Translations under genes and position numbers: made by a program
Notes under the pieces: generated by a model
The model's database searches: none
Seen by the model: only the letters and a program-made list of their open reading frames with translations
Told to the model about the DNA's origin: nothing
Origin: Cyclobacteriaceae bacterium
GTDB lineage: Bacteria; Bacteroidota; Bacteroidia; Cytophagales; Cyclobacteriaceae
Direction: 5' to 3'
Assembly: GCA_027533395.1 (NCBI GenBank)
Contig: JAPZUF010000002.1
Coordinates: 1-64,000, forward strand
Length of the DNA: 64,000 nucleotides
Shown: positions 37,854 to 47,728 of the stretch, one piece after another
Layout: each line of letters opens with the position of its first letter
Numbering within the stretch: position 1 is the stretch's first letter

Positions 37854-38879
37854 ATGGCCTTATTTGATTTTTTCACCTCCGACATTGCCATTGATTTAGG
37901 CACGGCAAACACCCTCATCATTTACAAAGACAAAATTGTTGTTGATGAACCTTCCATCATCGCCATGGATAAGCGCAACAGCAAAGTGCTAGCCATCGGA
38001 AGAGAAGCCATGCAAATGCACGAGAAAACACACGACTTCATTAAAACAACTAGACCTTTAAAAGAAGGTGTAATCGCAGACTTTCAAGCTGCAGAAATGA
38101 TGATTCGTGGATTAATCAAAATGATTGACACAGGTAAACGCCTGTTCCCACCTTCTTACCGCATGGTGATTTGCATTCCTTCAGGAATTACTGAAGTAGA
38201 GAAACGTGCTGTGCGCGACTCTGCCGAACATGCAGGAGCAAAAGAAGTTTACATGATTTATGAACCCATTGCTGCAGCGATAGGAGTAGGTATCGATATC
38301 GAACAACCTCTAGGAAACATGATTGTCGATATCGGTGGAGGAACAACTGACATTGCCGTTATCGCTTTATCCGGAATTGTATGCGATCAATCAATCCGTG
38401 TAGCTGGTGATACTTTCAACCGAGATATTTTAGATTACATGCGCAGGCAACACAACCTGTTGATTGGTGAACGCTCAGCAGAACGTGTTAAAATTGAAGT
38501 AGGCTCGGCCATGACTGAACTAGATGACGGACCGGATGATTACGAAATCCGCGGCCGCGATTTAATGACAGGTATTCCTAAAACCATTAAAGTATCCTAT
38601 TCAGAAATTGCTTTCGCTCTCGATAAATCAGTTTCGAAATTGGAAGAAGCGGTACTGAAAGCATTAGAAACTTCACCACCTGAACTATCAGCAGATATTT
38701 ATGAAAGAGGGATTTACCTCACGGGTGGAGGAGCTTTACTTAGAGGTTTAGACAAGCGCTTAGCACTTAAAACTAAATTACCCATTCACATTGCTGACGA
38801 TCCACTTCGTGCAGTTGTAAGAGGTACAGGTGCTGCACTGAAAAACTTGCATCACTACCGCTCTGTGTTAATGAATTAA
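37854..38879 (+). CDS. mreB: Rod-shape-determining protein MreB (actin homologue)
   Basis: MreB filaments orient lateral wall synthesis. The 341-residue protein has the actin-fold phosphate-1 motif AIDLGTANTLIIYK, the connector IYEPIAAAIGVGI, phosphate-2 MIVDIGGGTTDIAVIALSG, and the adenosine motif LTGGGALLRGLDK. It is the first gene of the elongasome cluster mreB-mreC-mreD-mrdA-rodA, with the next start 26 bases downstream. Confidence 0.98.
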   Translation: MALFDFFTSDIAIDLGTANTLIIYKDKIVVDEPSIIAMDKRNSKVLAIGREAMQMHEKTHDFIKTTRPLKEGVIADFQAAEMMIRGLIKMIDTGKRLFPPSYRMVICIPSGITEVEKRAVRDSAEHAGAKEVYMIYEPIAAAIGVGIDIEQPLGNMIVDIGGGTTDIAVIALSGIVCDQSIRVAGDTFNRDILDYMRRQHNLLIGERSAERVKIEVGSAMTELDDGPDDYEIRGRDLMTGIPKTIKVSYSEIAFALDKSVSKLEEAVLKALETSPPELSADIYERGIYLTGGGALLRGLDKRLALKTKLPIHIADDPLRAVVRGTGAALKNLHHYRSVLMN

Positions 38880-38904
38880 AATTTTTAATCGGAAGTAATC
38901 CTGC

Positions 38905-39738
38905 ATGGAAAGACTCTTTCTATTCATTTATCAGTACCGTGCATTTTTTACCTTTCTGGTTTTACAAGTGATTTGCTTTTTGTTATTGGTTAGCAATAAT
39001 CAATACCAAAGCGCTGCATTCTTTAATTCATCTAATTCATTAGTTGCAGGCATCAACCGAACTTCCCAAAATTTTCGTGATTTCTTCTCGCTTCGAGAAA
39101 CTAACCAAATCCTGGCAGAAGAAAATGCTTATCTCAAAAAGTTAGTTGAACAACGCAACCAAAGTTTGTATCAACTTAATGTGCGGGAAATTAACGATAC
39201 AGAAATCATCAATCGTTTTGATTTCATATCGGCCAGAGTCGTAAACAACAGTGTGGATCAGTTTAAAAACCATTTAACCATCAACAAAGGAAAAAAACAA
39301 GGCATTGCCCCAGGTATGGCTGTTGTAAGTCCACAAGGCATCGTTGGCAAAGTAAAAACTGTATCTGATAATTTTAGTGTAGTTACTTCTATTTTAAATA
39401 TTGATGTTTTAACATCCGTTCAAATCAAAAGAACAAGTCATTTCGCAACAGCCAAATGGAATGGTGCCAATCCCGATGTGCTCAACTTATTGTATTTACC
39501 TCGACATGTACAGCCTATTGTTGGCGACACAATTATTACATCGGGTTATAATGCCATCTATCCGGAAGGATTAATGGTTGGCACAATCAGCGAAATCAAT
39601 TTAAAAGATGAAGCTTTGTTTTATGATATTGAATTAAAACTTTCACAGGATTTCAGAAGATTAACCTACCTCGCAGTAATCAAAAGCAATTTGAAACAAG
39701 AGTTAGATTCTTTGCAAAACACTTTGACAATCAAGTAA
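38905..39738 (+). CDS. mreC: Rod-shape-determining protein MreC
   Basis: MreC is a bitopic scaffold that links MreB to PBP2 in the periplasm. The 277-residue protein has an N-terminal membrane helix (about residues 13-30, FFTFLVLQVICFLLLV). A coiled coil follows (about 60-95), then the double-barrel beta domain with ARVVNNSVDQFKNHLTINKG, KKQGIAPGMAVVSPQGIVGKV split over neighbouring residues, and a YPEGLMVGTI loop. It is one base before mreD. Confidence 0.95.
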   Translation: MERLFLFIYQYRAFFTFLVLQVICFLLLVSNNQYQSAAFFNSSNSLVAGINRTSQNFRDFFSLRETNQILAEENAYLKKLVEQRNQSLYQLNVREINDTEIINRFDFISARVVNNSVDQFKNHLTINKGKKQGIAPGMAVVSPQGIVGKVKTVSDNFSVVTSILNIDVLTSVQIKRTSHFATAKWNGANPDVLNLLYLPRHVQPIVGDTIITSGYNAIYPEGLMVGTISEINLKDEALFYDIELKLSQDFRRLTYLAVIKSNLKQELDSLQNTLTIK

Positions 39739-39739
39739 G

Positions 39740-40237
39740 ATGAATGTTTACAGAGTAATCGGTTTTTTCTTTTTTCTACTCTTACAAGTGTTGGTTTTCA
39801 GGCATGTGGTTTTGTTTCATACTGCCTTTTGTTTTATCTATTTACTTTTTCTCCTAACGCAGCCTGTAGAAACTAATCCGTTGTTAAACATGCTGATTGC
39901 CTTTGCGATGGGTTTGTTAATCGACATGTTTTACGATAGCGCAGGACTGCATGCCATGGCAAGTGTGGCTATGATGTATCTACGTGGTTATTGGTTAAAC
40001 AGAATTACTCCACAAGGCGGATACGAAAGAAATGCCAATCCAACCATTGCTGCCAATGGTGTACAATGGTTTTTAGTTTACATCATTCCTTTACTAATCA
40101 TTCATAATCTGGTTTTATTTTTTGTTGAGGCCGGAGGCTTTGGTTATTTTTGGTTTACATTATTAAAAGTGATAACCAGTGTACTGCTCACAACTTTCAT
40201 TTTAGTTTTGTATCAACTTTTCTTTTCGAGGAAGTAA
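39740..40237 (+). CDS. mreD: Rod-shape-determining protein MreD
   Basis: The 165-residue product is almost entirely membrane helices, about five, with short loops (FFFFLLLQVLVFRHVVL, LLNMLIAFAMGLLIDMFYD, WFLVYIIPLLIIHNLVLFF). The GLLIDMFYDSAGLHAMA stretch is the usual MreD signature region. Sequence identity in this family is low, so position between mreC and mrdA carries much of the weight. The next start is four bases away. Confidence 0.88.
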   Translation: MNVYRVIGFFFFLLLQVLVFRHVVLFHTAFCFIYLLFLLTQPVETNPLLNMLIAFAMGLLIDMFYDSAGLHAMASVAMMYLRGYWLNRITPQGGYERNANPTIAANGVQWFLVYIIPLLIIHNLVLFFVEAGGFGYFWFTLLKVITSVLLTTFILVLYQLFFSRK

Positions 40238-40240
40238 AAT

Positions 40241-42055
40241 ATGAATGATGGAAGAAAAGATATTATACAAGTCATTATCATCTTGGTGGCTTTTATTTTT
40301 CTGATAAAACTTTTTTCCATCCAAGTTTTAGATAACAAATATGCTGAGTTAGCAGACAGCAACGCCATTCTTAAACAAATTGATTATCCCGTTCGTGGAT
40401 TGATTTATGATAGAAATGGTAAACTGCTCGTTTACAATACGCCAGAGTATGATATTCAAATTATTGCTAATGAAGTAAAAAGATTAGATAGTGCAGAGTT
40501 TTGTAAAGTATTCCGTTTAACTCCTGAAGAATTAAAAACAAAGTTTAAAGAGTTAAAACTAAAGAAAGAATATTCTCCAGTTAAGCCTACAACTTTTCTC
40601 ACACAATTATCAAATGATGATTTTGCTCGCATTCAAGATCGGATCATTGATTTTCCTGGGTTTTACATTCAACCTCGTTCAACGCGTTCATATACAACCA
40701 GCGCCTTTGCTAATGGATTAGGTTATGTGAGTGAGATTTCTAAAAGTCAATTAGAGAAAGATATTACAGGCACATACAAACAGGGTGATTACATTGGGCA
40801 AAGTGGCATTGAAGCTTATTACGAAAAATACTTAAGTGGCAAACGCGGAGTTAGATTTAAAATGCGTGATGTCGATGGCTTAGACAAAGGTTCCTTTAAA
40901 AATGGCGACCTCGATACAGTTTCAGTACCAGGTCAAAACCTGATGACAACCATTGATTTGGATTTGCAATTATATGGTGAATTTTTGATGCAAGGAAAAT
41001 CAGGCAGCATCGTTGCTATCGAACCGGCAACAGGAGAAATTTTGGCATTTGTATCTGGGCCTTCCTATGATCCTAACTTATTGACAGGAAAAAATTATTC
41101 TAAAAATTTTCAATTCATCAGTAGCGATACTGCCAAGCCTTTATTTAGCCGACCGTTGATGGCTCAATATCGACCAGGTTCAATTTTTAAAATTGCACAA
41201 GCGATGGTGGCCTTGCAAGAGGGAGTCATTACACCAGATACGAGAATTGTATGTAACCGGTCTATTATCAATTGTCATGGCTCACACCGCAACGAAGATT
41301 TAAGAGGTGCGATAACACACTCTTGCAATCCTTACTTTCATAATGTATTAAGAAGGATGCTCAATAAAGGGAAAGCCAACGATCCTTTTACTGATACAAG
41401 AATTGGTTTAGATGAATGGAGCAATCACATCAGAAGTTTTGGTTTTGGCAAACCATTAGGCATCGATTTACCAAACGAGAAAAGTGGTTTAGTGCCAAAT
41501 CCTGCATTTTATGATAAGGCATACCGTGGCCGCGCCTGGAAATTTTCAAACATTTATTCTATAGCCATAGGAGAAGGTGAAAACCTAGTCGTGCCCATTC
41601 AAATGGCAAACTTTGCCGCCACTATAGCTAACCGTGGTTATTATTATACACCACATCTTGTAAAATCAATTGGTAATACAGGAAAACCCTTACCGGAATA
41701 TTTGCAAAAACATTTTACTACTATCGATTCAATTTATTTTAATGTGGCCGTTGATGCCATGCAAAGTGTAGTAGAAGGAGGAACAGCACAATATCGAGCT
41801 AAGCTAAGTGATATTATTGTTTGCGGAAAAACAGGAACAGTAGAAAACAATCCTCCCTTGTTCGATCATTCTGTGTTTATCGCTTTTGCTCCGCGAGATA
41901 ATCCAAAGATTGCCATTTCGGTTTATGTAGAAGATGCAGGACAAGGAGGAAGAGCCGCTGCATCTATCGCCAGTTTAATGATAGAAAAATATTTAATTGG
42001 CGAAACCAAACGAAAACATATTGAAGATTACGTACTTAGAGGCATATTCAATTGA
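40241..42055 (+). CDS. mrdA: Penicillin-binding protein 2 (elongation transpeptidase)
   Basis: PBP2 cross-links peptidoglycan during elongation, with RodA as its glycosyltransferase partner. The 604-residue protein has an N-terminal anchor (about 8-25), the pedestal with VRGLIYDRNGKLLVYNTP, and a transpeptidase domain. The catalytic SxxK is in YRPGSIFKIAQA, SxN in THSCNPYFHNV and KTG in VCGKTGTVEN. IAIGEGENLVVPIQMA precedes it. All active-site motifs are intact. Its last codons overlap rodA by four bases. Confidence 0.96.
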   Translation: MNDGRKDIIQVIIILVAFIFLIKLFSIQVLDNKYAELADSNAILKQIDYPVRGLIYDRNGKLLVYNTPEYDIQIIANEVKRLDSAEFCKVFRLTPEELKTKFKELKLKKEYSPVKPTTFLTQLSNDDFARIQDRIIDFPGFYIQPRSTRSYTTSAFANGLGYVSEISKSQLEKDITGTYKQGDYIGQSGIEAYYEKYLSGKRGVRFKMRDVDGLDKGSFKNGDLDTVSVPGQNLMTTIDLDLQLYGEFLMQGKSGSIVAIEPATGEILAFVSGPSYDPNLLTGKNYSKNFQFISSDTAKPLFSRPLMAQYRPGSIFKIAQAMVALQEGVITPDTRIVCNRSIINCHGSHRNEDLRGAITHSCNPYFHNVLRRMLNKGKANDPFTDTRIGLDEWSNHIRSFGFGKPLGIDLPNEKSGLVPNPAFYDKAYRGRAWKFSNIYSIAIGEGENLVVPIQMANFAATIANRGYYYTPHLVKSIGNTGKPLPEYLQKHFTTIDSIYFNVAVDAMQSVVEGGTAQYRAKLSDIIVCGKTGTVENNPPLFDHSVFIAFAPRDNPKIAISVYVEDAGQGGRAAASIASLMIEKYLIGETKRKHIEDYVLRGIFN

Positions 42056-43329
42056 ATAGAAACGAACACATACCGGTAAAAATGGATTGGGTAACAGTGC
42101 TGCTATATATAGTATTAGTTACGTTTGGTTGGTTAAATATCTACGCCTCTGTATATGATGAAAATGTAAGTCACTCCATCTTCGATCTTACGCTCAGCTC
42201 CGGTAGGCAACTCATGTTTATTGCAGCAGGTATAATCATTATTACAGCTATTTTAATTATCGACATGCGTTTTTACGACACCTTTGCCTATATCATTTAT
42301 GGAGTTATCCTTTTTTTACTCTTATTAGTTCCTTTCATTGGTAAAGAAGTTGGAGGTAACAAAGCTTGGATCGGCATAGGAAGTTTTGGTGGTCAACCAT
42401 CTGAGTTTGCCAAGTTTGCAACTGCATTAGCTGTAGCAAAGTTTGTCGGAACTATTGGCTTTCGCATGGATAACCTGCGCAATCAAATGATTCTGTTCGC
42501 GATGATTGGCATACCAATGGTTTTAATTTTAGCACAAAAAGATACAGGTACAGCTCTAGTATTTACCTCATTCATGGTTGTGTTCTACCGCGAAGGCATG
42601 TCTCCATTCTTAATTTTAGTAGGCATAGGTTGCGCCATCATTTTCATATTAGCATTATTAGTAGAGAATAATATTTATCTGTATGCTATCATAGGTATTG
42701 TCTGGTTAGCATTAATTGTTTTTTCTAAAAAACGAAAATTCAAACGTATTGCTTTGTTAACAATTGGAGCGATAGCGCTCATTGCTATGTTGCAAAGTGT
42801 TGATTATGTAGTGGAGAATGTTTTAAAGCCACATCAACAGAACAGGATAAAAGCATTGATCAATCCCGATGCAGATCCCTTAGGTTATGGCTGGAATGTA
42901 ACACAATCTAAAATTGCTATCGGAAGCGGAGGATTTATTGGAAAGGGATTTTTAAACGGAACACAAACCAAGTTTGACTTTGTGCCGGAACAAAGCACCG
43001 ATTTTATCTTTTGCACCATAGGAGAGGAGCATGGATTTATCGGCAGTTTAATTACTATTGCTTTGTGGGTAACCTTATTGCTACGCATTGTGTTCATTGC
43101 AGAGCGACAAAAGAACCGTTTCACAAGAGTATTTGCTTACGCAACTGCATCTATTCTATTTTTTCATTTTGCGGTTAACATCGGCATGACAGTCGGCTTG
43201 TTTCCAGTAATCGGAATTCCTTTACCTTTTTTTAGCTATGGAGGCTCTTCGCTTTGGGGATTTACAGTGCTCCTATTTATTCTACTAAAATTAGATGCAC
43301 ACCGAGGAGAAGTGCTACAAAGAATTTAG
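42052..43329 (+). CDS. rodA: Rod-shape-determining protein RodA (SEDS glycosyltransferase)
   Basis: RodA polymerises lipid II into glycan strands with PBP2. The 425-residue polytopic protein begins with a TTG codon overlapping the mrdA stop and has about ten membrane helices. SEDS signatures are GNKAWIGIGSFGGQPSEFAK, split over a loop, AQKDTGTALVFTSFM, GWNVTQSKIAIGSGGFIGKG, FCTIGEEHGFIGSL, and the C-terminal IGIPLPFFSYGGSSLWGF. It closes the mre cluster. Confidence 0.95.
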   Translation: MNRNEHIPVKMDWVTVLLYIVLVTFGWLNIYASVYDENVSHSIFDLTLSSGRQLMFIAAGIIIITAILIIDMRFYDTFAYIIYGVILFLLLLVPFIGKEVGGNKAWIGIGSFGGQPSEFAKFATALAVAKFVGTIGFRMDNLRNQMILFAMIGIPMVLILAQKDTGTALVFTSFMVVFYREGMSPFLILVGIGCAIIFILALLVENNIYLYAIIGIVWLALIVFSKKRKFKRIALLTIGAIALIAMLQSVDYVVENVLKPHQQNRIKALINPDADPLGYGWNVTQSKIAIGSGGFIGKGFLNGTQTKFDFVPEQSTDFIFCTIGEEHGFIGSLITIALWVTLLLRIVFIAERQKNRFTRVFAYATASILFFHFAVNIGMTVGLFPVIGIPLPFFSYGGSSLWGFTVLLFILLKLDAHRGEVLQRI

Positions 43330-43467
43330 CATATCAACTGTTTCATTTTATCTGCAAGAGAGAAGACGAATTATTCAAAAACTTTCCTCGCTTTCATTTT
43401 GATAGTACCGCTGAATTTCGAACTTTGAAGTCCTTTAAGAAAGTACCAACCAATAAATAACAATACA

Positions 43468-44799
43468 ATGAGCGATCAAAAAATAAGCATAGCCAATGGC
43501 AAGTTAAATGTACCCGATAATCCTACCATTCCATTTATTGAAGGCGATGGCACCGGTGTAGATATTTGGCCTGCATCACAATTAGTGTTCGATAAAGCAG
43601 TTGAGAAAGCCTACGGAGGAAAAAGAAAAATCAATTGGAAAGAAGTATTAGCAGGAGAAAAAGCATTTAACAAAACAGGCAATTGGCTACCTGATGAAAC
43701 CCTAGATGTTTTTAGAGATTATTTGGTTGGTATTAAAGGTCCGCTTACAACACCAGTAGGTGGAGGCATTCGTTCCTTAAACGTTGCCTTGCGCCAAATT
43801 TTAGATTTATATGTTTGCTTAAGACCAGTGCGTTGGTATAATGGAGTACCTTCTCCTGTAAAAAATCCAGGCGCAGTGGATATGGTTATCTTCAGAGAAA
43901 ACACAGAAGATATTTATGCAGGTATTGAGTTTGCAGCAGGTTCTCCAGAAGCACAAAAAGTTTTAGATTTCTTAGCAAAGGAATTTCCGAAAGAATACAA
44001 CAAAATCAGATTTAACACACCACAAAAATCTGAAGAGTTTTGGAAAATGGTAGGTGCACCCGATGTAAAAACCGAAACTCAAGTAGGCATCGGTATCAAA
44101 CCTGTTAGTTGGAGTGGAAGCGTAAGATTGATTCACAGTGCGATTGCTTACGCCATCAAGCACAACCGTCAATCTGTAACGCTAGTACACAAAGGCAATA
44201 TCATGAAGTTTACTGAAGGTGCATTCAGAGATTGGGGGTATGCAGTTGCTGAGCAATATTTTGGCGACAAAGTTTACACCTGGAACAAGTGGGAGAAAAC
44301 CAAAAAAGAAAAAGGTGAAGCAGCAGCTAACGAAGAACAAAAAGCTGCAATTGCCGCAGGCAAAGTCATCATCAAAGATTCAATTGCTGACATTACACTT
44401 CAACAAGTTTTAACACGACCAGAAGACTTTGAAGTAATTGCAACTTTAAATCTTAATGGAGATTACCTAAGCGATGCACTAGCCGCACAAGTGGGCGGTA
44501 TCGGTATTGCACCTGGTGCTAACATCAATTACATAACTGGTCATGCTATCTTTGAAGCAACACATGGTACTGCTCCTAAATATGCCGGGCAAGATAAAGT
44601 TAATCCAGGCTCTGTAATTCTTTCAGGTGTGATGATGTTCGAATACATGGGCTGGCAAGAAGCAGCTGATTTAATTAACAAAGGATTAGAAAAAGCAATA
44701 TCAGCTAAGCGTGTTACCTACGACTTCCATCGCTTAATGGATGGCGCAACATTGTTAAAATGTTCAGAGTTTGCGCAAGAAATTGTAAAGAATATGTAG
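43468..44799 (+). CDS. icd: Isocitrate dehydrogenase, NADP-type
   Basis: Icd oxidatively decarboxylates isocitrate to 2-oxoglutarate in the TCA cycle. The 443-residue protein has [17 protein letters not shown] at the N-terminus, [18 protein letters not shown] with the phosphate-binding serine region, [39 protein letters not shown], and the C-terminal [18 protein letters not shown] that sets cofactor binding. The Lys/Tyr pattern after it fits NADP. It stands alone between rodA and a terminator. Confidence 0.96.
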   Translation: MSDQKISIANGKLNVPDNPTIPFIEGDGTGVDIWPASQLVFDKAVEKAYGGKRKINWKEVLAGEKAFNKTGNWLPDETLDVFRDYLVGIKGPLTTPVGGGIRSLNVALRQILDLYVCLRPVRWYNGVPSPVKNPGAVDMVIFRENTEDIYAGIEFAAGSPEAQKVLDFLAKEFPKEYNKIRFNTPQKSEEFWKMVGAPDVKTETQVGIGIKPVSWSGSVRLIHSAIAYAIKHNRQSVTLVHKGNIMKFTEGAFRDWGYAVAEQYFGDKVYTWNKWEKTKKEKGEAAANEEQKAAIAAGKVIIKDSIADITLQQVLTRPEDFEVIATLNLNGDYLSDALAAQVGGIGIAPGANINYITGHAIFEATHGTAPKYAGQDKVNPGSVILSGVMMFEYMGWQEAADLINKGLEKAISAKRVTYDFHRLMDGATLLKCSEFAQEIVKNM

Positions 44800-44818
44800 T
44801 TATAATAAACAAAACTTT

Positions 44819-44848
44819 AAAAGCAGGTGTCAAAGCCTGCTTTTTTAT
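44819..44848 (+). terminator. Terminator after icd
   Basis: A 9-bp stem (44819-44827 with 44836-44844), loop of eight, is followed by a T run. Confidence 0.88.
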
Positions 44849-44910
44849 TTTATATACATTTATAATACTAAAAAAGCAGAATATTTAATCTTACTTAACC
44901 CTTAAACTAT

Positions 44911-45198
44911 ATGAAAAAATTACTCTCGTTGGTGCTATTTCTAGGCCTAATTATTTCTACAGGTTGTAGTGATGATGATGAAAAAGTTGATACATGTGGG
45001 CAGTTGGAAGCAGTTACAAATGCATTAGTTGAAACCGGCTTAACATATGCATTTGATCCGACTGTTGCTAATTGCCAAGCGTATACTGAAGCATTAGAGG
45101 AATGGCTAAATGTAGCTAGAAATTGTGATCAGGTAGATCAAACTGAGATAGATGAAATAGAAAGTGATTTAGAAGATCTCGATTGCTCAGCTGCTTAG
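44911..45198 (+). CDS. Small acidic surface lipoprotein of unknown function
   Basis: The 95-residue precursor has a type II signal peptide (MKKLLSLVLFLGLIISTGC), with the lipobox Cys19 followed by SDDDE. This fits the acidic lipoprotein export signal described in Bacteroidota, so surface exposure is likely. The mature part is acidic and helical, with four further cysteines (DTCGQLEAV, ANCQAYTEALEEW, ARNCDQVDQ, LDCSAA) that could form two disulfides. I do not recognise the family. It has its own terminator. Confidence 0.75.
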   Translation: MKKLLSLVLFLGLIISTGCSDDDEKVDTCGQLEAVTNALVETGLTYAFDPTVANCQAYTEALEEWLNVARNCDQVDQTEIDEIESDLEDLDCSAA

Positions 45199-45216
45199 AA
45201 AAGAATTAAATCAGAT

Positions 45217-45252
45217 AACTAAAAAAGGAGCTTTCAAGCTCCTTTTTTAGTT
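45217..45252. terminator. Bidirectional terminator between lipoprotein gene and ribH
   Basis: A 17-bp perfect inverted repeat (45217-45233 and 45236-45252) with a two-base loop, and A and T runs within the arms, serves both convergent genes. Confidence 0.92.
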
Positions 45253-45268
45253 ATTAATCATTTGAAAA

Positions 45269-45736
45269 TTAAAATGAAAGCATTTGAAGTGCAGTAAGCG
45301 CAGCTTCTTCTCCTTTATTCCCTAATTTTCCTCCGGCTCTTTCTAAAGCTTGTCCTTCAGTTAACACAGTTAACACCCCAAACACAACTGGTTTCTTTGT
45401 TTTGATATTAACTTCAGTTATACCATAACTCACAGCCTGGCAGATGTAATCAAAATGTGGCGTATCACCTTGTATCACGCAGCCAATCGCAATCACTGCA
45501 TCAACATCTTTTTTCTCAGCCATCCACAAACTTCCCAAGGTTAACTCAAAGGTTCCGGGTACAGATTTTTTTATGATGTTACTTTTCTTCAAGCCATGTG
45601 CCAGCAAACAATCCTTTGCACCAACATATAAGGCATCAGTTATTGCTTCATTCCATTCAGCTACAACAATGGCAATTTTAGCTTTACTAAAATTAGCCTT
45701 TGCTTTTATCTTTCCTGATTTTAATTGTCCTGGCAT
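45269..45736 (-). CDS. ribH: 6,7-dimethyl-8-ribityllumazine synthase
   Basis: RibH makes lumazine, the penultimate riboflavin intermediate. The 155-residue protein has [19 protein letters not shown] at the N-terminus, [34 protein letters not shown] with the catalytic His, and [20 protein letters not shown] followed by [11 protein letters not shown]. It has a basic N-terminal extension of about 20 residues. A terminator separates it from the upstream TPR gene, so it must have its own promoter. Confidence 0.95.
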   Translation of the reverse strand: MPGQLKSGKIKAKANFSKAKIAIVVAEWNEAITDALYVGAKDCLLAHGLKKSNIIKKSVPGTFELTLGSLWMAEKKDVDAVIAIGCVIQGDTPHFDYICQAVSYGITEVNIKTKKPVVFGVLTVLTEGQALERAGGKLGNKGEEAALTALQMLSF

Positions 45737-45770
45737 AGTATGATTAAATTTTAATTTAAAACTAGAAATA

Positions 45771-45802
45771 AAAAAAGGGATTGGCTAAGCCATCCCTTTC
45801 TT
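45771..45802 (-). terminator. Terminator after the TPR membrane protein gene
   Basis: Read on the minus strand, ATCCCTTT pairs with AAAGGGAT (arms 45792-45799 and 45774-45781) around an inner GGCTTAGCC hairpin, and T residues follow on the ribH side. Confidence 0.8.
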
Positions 45803-45820
45803 ATCTAAGATATTTTTTGT

Positions 45821-46507
45821 TTAAGAATTCTTCTGAAGTCTTGCTTTGAACTTTTTTGCATTTGTAAACTCAGGAGCATCAAAAAACTCGTTGATGATTC
45901 TATCGTAAGCAGCAATGGCTTTCTCGTTCTGATTTAATTTCTCATAAGCCAAAGCTTCCTTCATTAAATACGATGGAGTAAAAAACTTATTCGGCATATA
46001 CTTAGAAGCTTTGCCATAATAAGAAGCTGCCTCTTCAAACTTTTGCAACTCCATGTGCGCATCTCCCAATAAACTATAAGCACGTGGTTGTACTAATAAA
46101 TCCTTGCTCGAAAAATCTTTTAAATAAAGAATGGCTGTTTCAAACTCTCCTTGCTTTAAGTAACAAACGCCAGCATAGTAATTAGCTAGATTGGCAGCCT
46201 CTGTCATGCTATAGTCTTCAATGATGTTAACAAAACCAAGGTTGTTACCATCTCCATTTAAAGCAAGACTTAAACTATCTGCTTCAAAGTAGCGAATAGC
46301 CTGAAACATTTCTTTTTGTGCAATCTCATTCTGATTGTTTTTGTAATAAGTGAAGCCAAAATAACCGGCCACAGCTAAAACAGCAACACCCAAAATGCCG
46401 AAAACAACTTTTGAGTTATTTTCAATCCAATGCTCAAAACCTACAACTTTCTCTTGTAAAACTTCCTGGTTTTCGAGTACGTTTTTATTTTCTTCTTTCT
46501 TTGCCAT
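45821..46507 (-). CDS. TPR protein with one membrane anchor
   Basis: The 228-residue protein has a cytoplasmic N-terminus and one membrane helix (about residues 33-52, VVFGILGVAVLAVAGYFGF). Periplasmic TPR-type helix pairs follow (AANLANYYAGVCYLKQGEF, then SLLGDAHMELQKFEEAASYY and EALAYEKLNQNEKAIAAYD). The layout resembles YfgM/Tol-type tetratricopeptide proteins that assist envelope protein handling. No specific partner is visible. It lies between pdhA and ribH on the same strand. Confidence 0.83.
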   Translation of the reverse strand: MAKKEENKNVLENQEVLQEKVVGFEHWIENNSKVVFGILGVAVLAVAGYFGFTYYKNNQNEIAQKEMFQAIRYFEADSLSLALNGDGNNLGFVNIIEDYSMTEAANLANYYAGVCYLKQGEFETAILYLKDFSSKDLLVQPRAYSLLGDAHMELQKFEEAASYYGKASKYMPNKFFTPSYLMKEALAYEKLNQNEKAIAAYDRIINEFFDAPEFTNAKKFKARLQKNS

Positions 46508-46585
46508 GATTAATCAAAAAAGCGGTAAACCTGCTAAGCAGGGGCGCAAAACTACTAATAACTTGTGTTTAAACAAACGATGATT

Positions 46586-47614
46586 TTAATCGAAAATAAA
46601 CGGATAATCCTTTTGCTCGTAAACATCGGTTAATGCTTCAGCCGGATCAGGGAATTTCGATTCCTCTGCAAATTGTACAGCATCCTCAACCTGTTTCATC
46701 ACCTTAGCATCAATGGCCTCCAATTCAGCCTCAGATGCAAACTTCTTACTCAATATAGTGGTTCTCACCAATTCAATAGGGTCTTGCCTTTTGTATTCTT
46801 CAACTTCTTCCTTTGTTCTATACTTTTGTGGGTCACTCATAGAGTGGCCTTTGTATCGGTAAGTTCTAAACTCCAATAAAGTGGGTCCTTCACCGGCACG
46901 TGCTCGAGCTGCCGCTCGCGCAACTGCGTTATGAACTTCCTCAACACGCATCGCATCCACAGCCTCCGATGGCATATCATAAGACTCTCCCAAAGTATGT
47001 AACTCCGTAACGTTAGAAGAGCGCTTCACAGCAGTACCCATTGCATAACCGTTATTTTCGATCACAAAAATCACAGGTATTTTCCACAACATCGCCATGT
47101 TCAAGGCCTCATGAAAGGCACCTTGACGAACCGCACCATCCCCCATATAGCAAATACAAAGTTTACCCGTATTGTTGTACATCTCTGCGAAAGCCAAGCC
47201 AGCCCCAAGGGGAACTTGTCCGCCAACAATCCCGTGCCCACCATAAAAACGATTAGCCACATCAAAAATGTGCATCGAGCCGCCTTTCCCTTTCGATACC
47301 CCTGTTTCCTTTCCATACAATTCTGCCATCACAGCTCCAGGACTTGTTCCTAAAGCTAACGGATGTGCATGGTCGCGATAAGCCGTAATATACTTATCAC
47401 CTTTTTCCAAGGCCGAAACAGAGCCGGCAGCGCAAGCTTCCTGCCCTATATATAAATGACAGAAACCCTTAATCTTTTGCATACCATACAATTGCCCCGC
47501 TTTCTCCTCGAACTTGCGCATCAATTGCATGCTTTCATACCAAAAAAGATAAGTATCCTTCGAGAACTCCTGTTTTGTTGCTTTTGCAGCCGAAGCCGCC
47601 TTAGATGTAGCCAT
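46586..47614 (-). CDS. pdhA: Pyruvate dehydrogenase E1 component, alpha subunit
   Basis: E1-alpha, with E1-beta, decarboxylates pyruvate using thiamine diphosphate. The 342-residue protein has an Ala/Lys-rich N-terminal tail, then YESMQLMRKFEEKAGQLYG, GFCHLYIGQEACAAGSV and TAYRDHAHPLALG. The ThDP-binding motif runs from CYMGDGAVRQGAFHEA to FVIENNGYAMGT. The regulatory loop is YRYKGHSMSDPQKYRT. The E1-beta gene is not adjacent. It diverges from recF across a 605-base repeat-bearing gap. Confidence 0.96.
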   Translation of the reverse strand: MATSKAASAAKATKQEFSKDTYLFWYESMQLMRKFEEKAGQLYGMQKIKGFCHLYIGQEACAAGSVSALEKGDKYITAYRDHAHPLALGTSPGAVMAELYGKETGVSKGKGGSMHIFDVANRFYGGHGIVGGQVPLGAGLAFAEMYNNTGKLCICYMGDGAVRQGAFHEALNMAMLWKIPVIFVIENNGYAMGTAVKRSSNVTELHTLGESYDMPSEAVDAMRVEEVHNAVARAAARARAGEGPTLLEFRTYRYKGHSMSDPQKYRTKEEVEEYKRQDPIELVRTTILSKKFASEAELEAIDAKVMKQVEDAVQFAEESKFPDPAEALTDVYEQKDYPFIFD

Positions 47615-47728
47615 AAACCAAAATTGAACTGCGAAAATACGCCCCTAAGCCGAAATAGCAATACAAAACCATTTATTTGACTGCCAAACTATATAGCCAG
47701 TCAACCAACCGAAAACAAAAAATAATTT

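Noticed and set aside
43254-43460. 68-codon frame overlapping the end of rodA
   Set aside because: Mostly inside rodA in another frame; the remainder is the rodA-icd gap with no domain.
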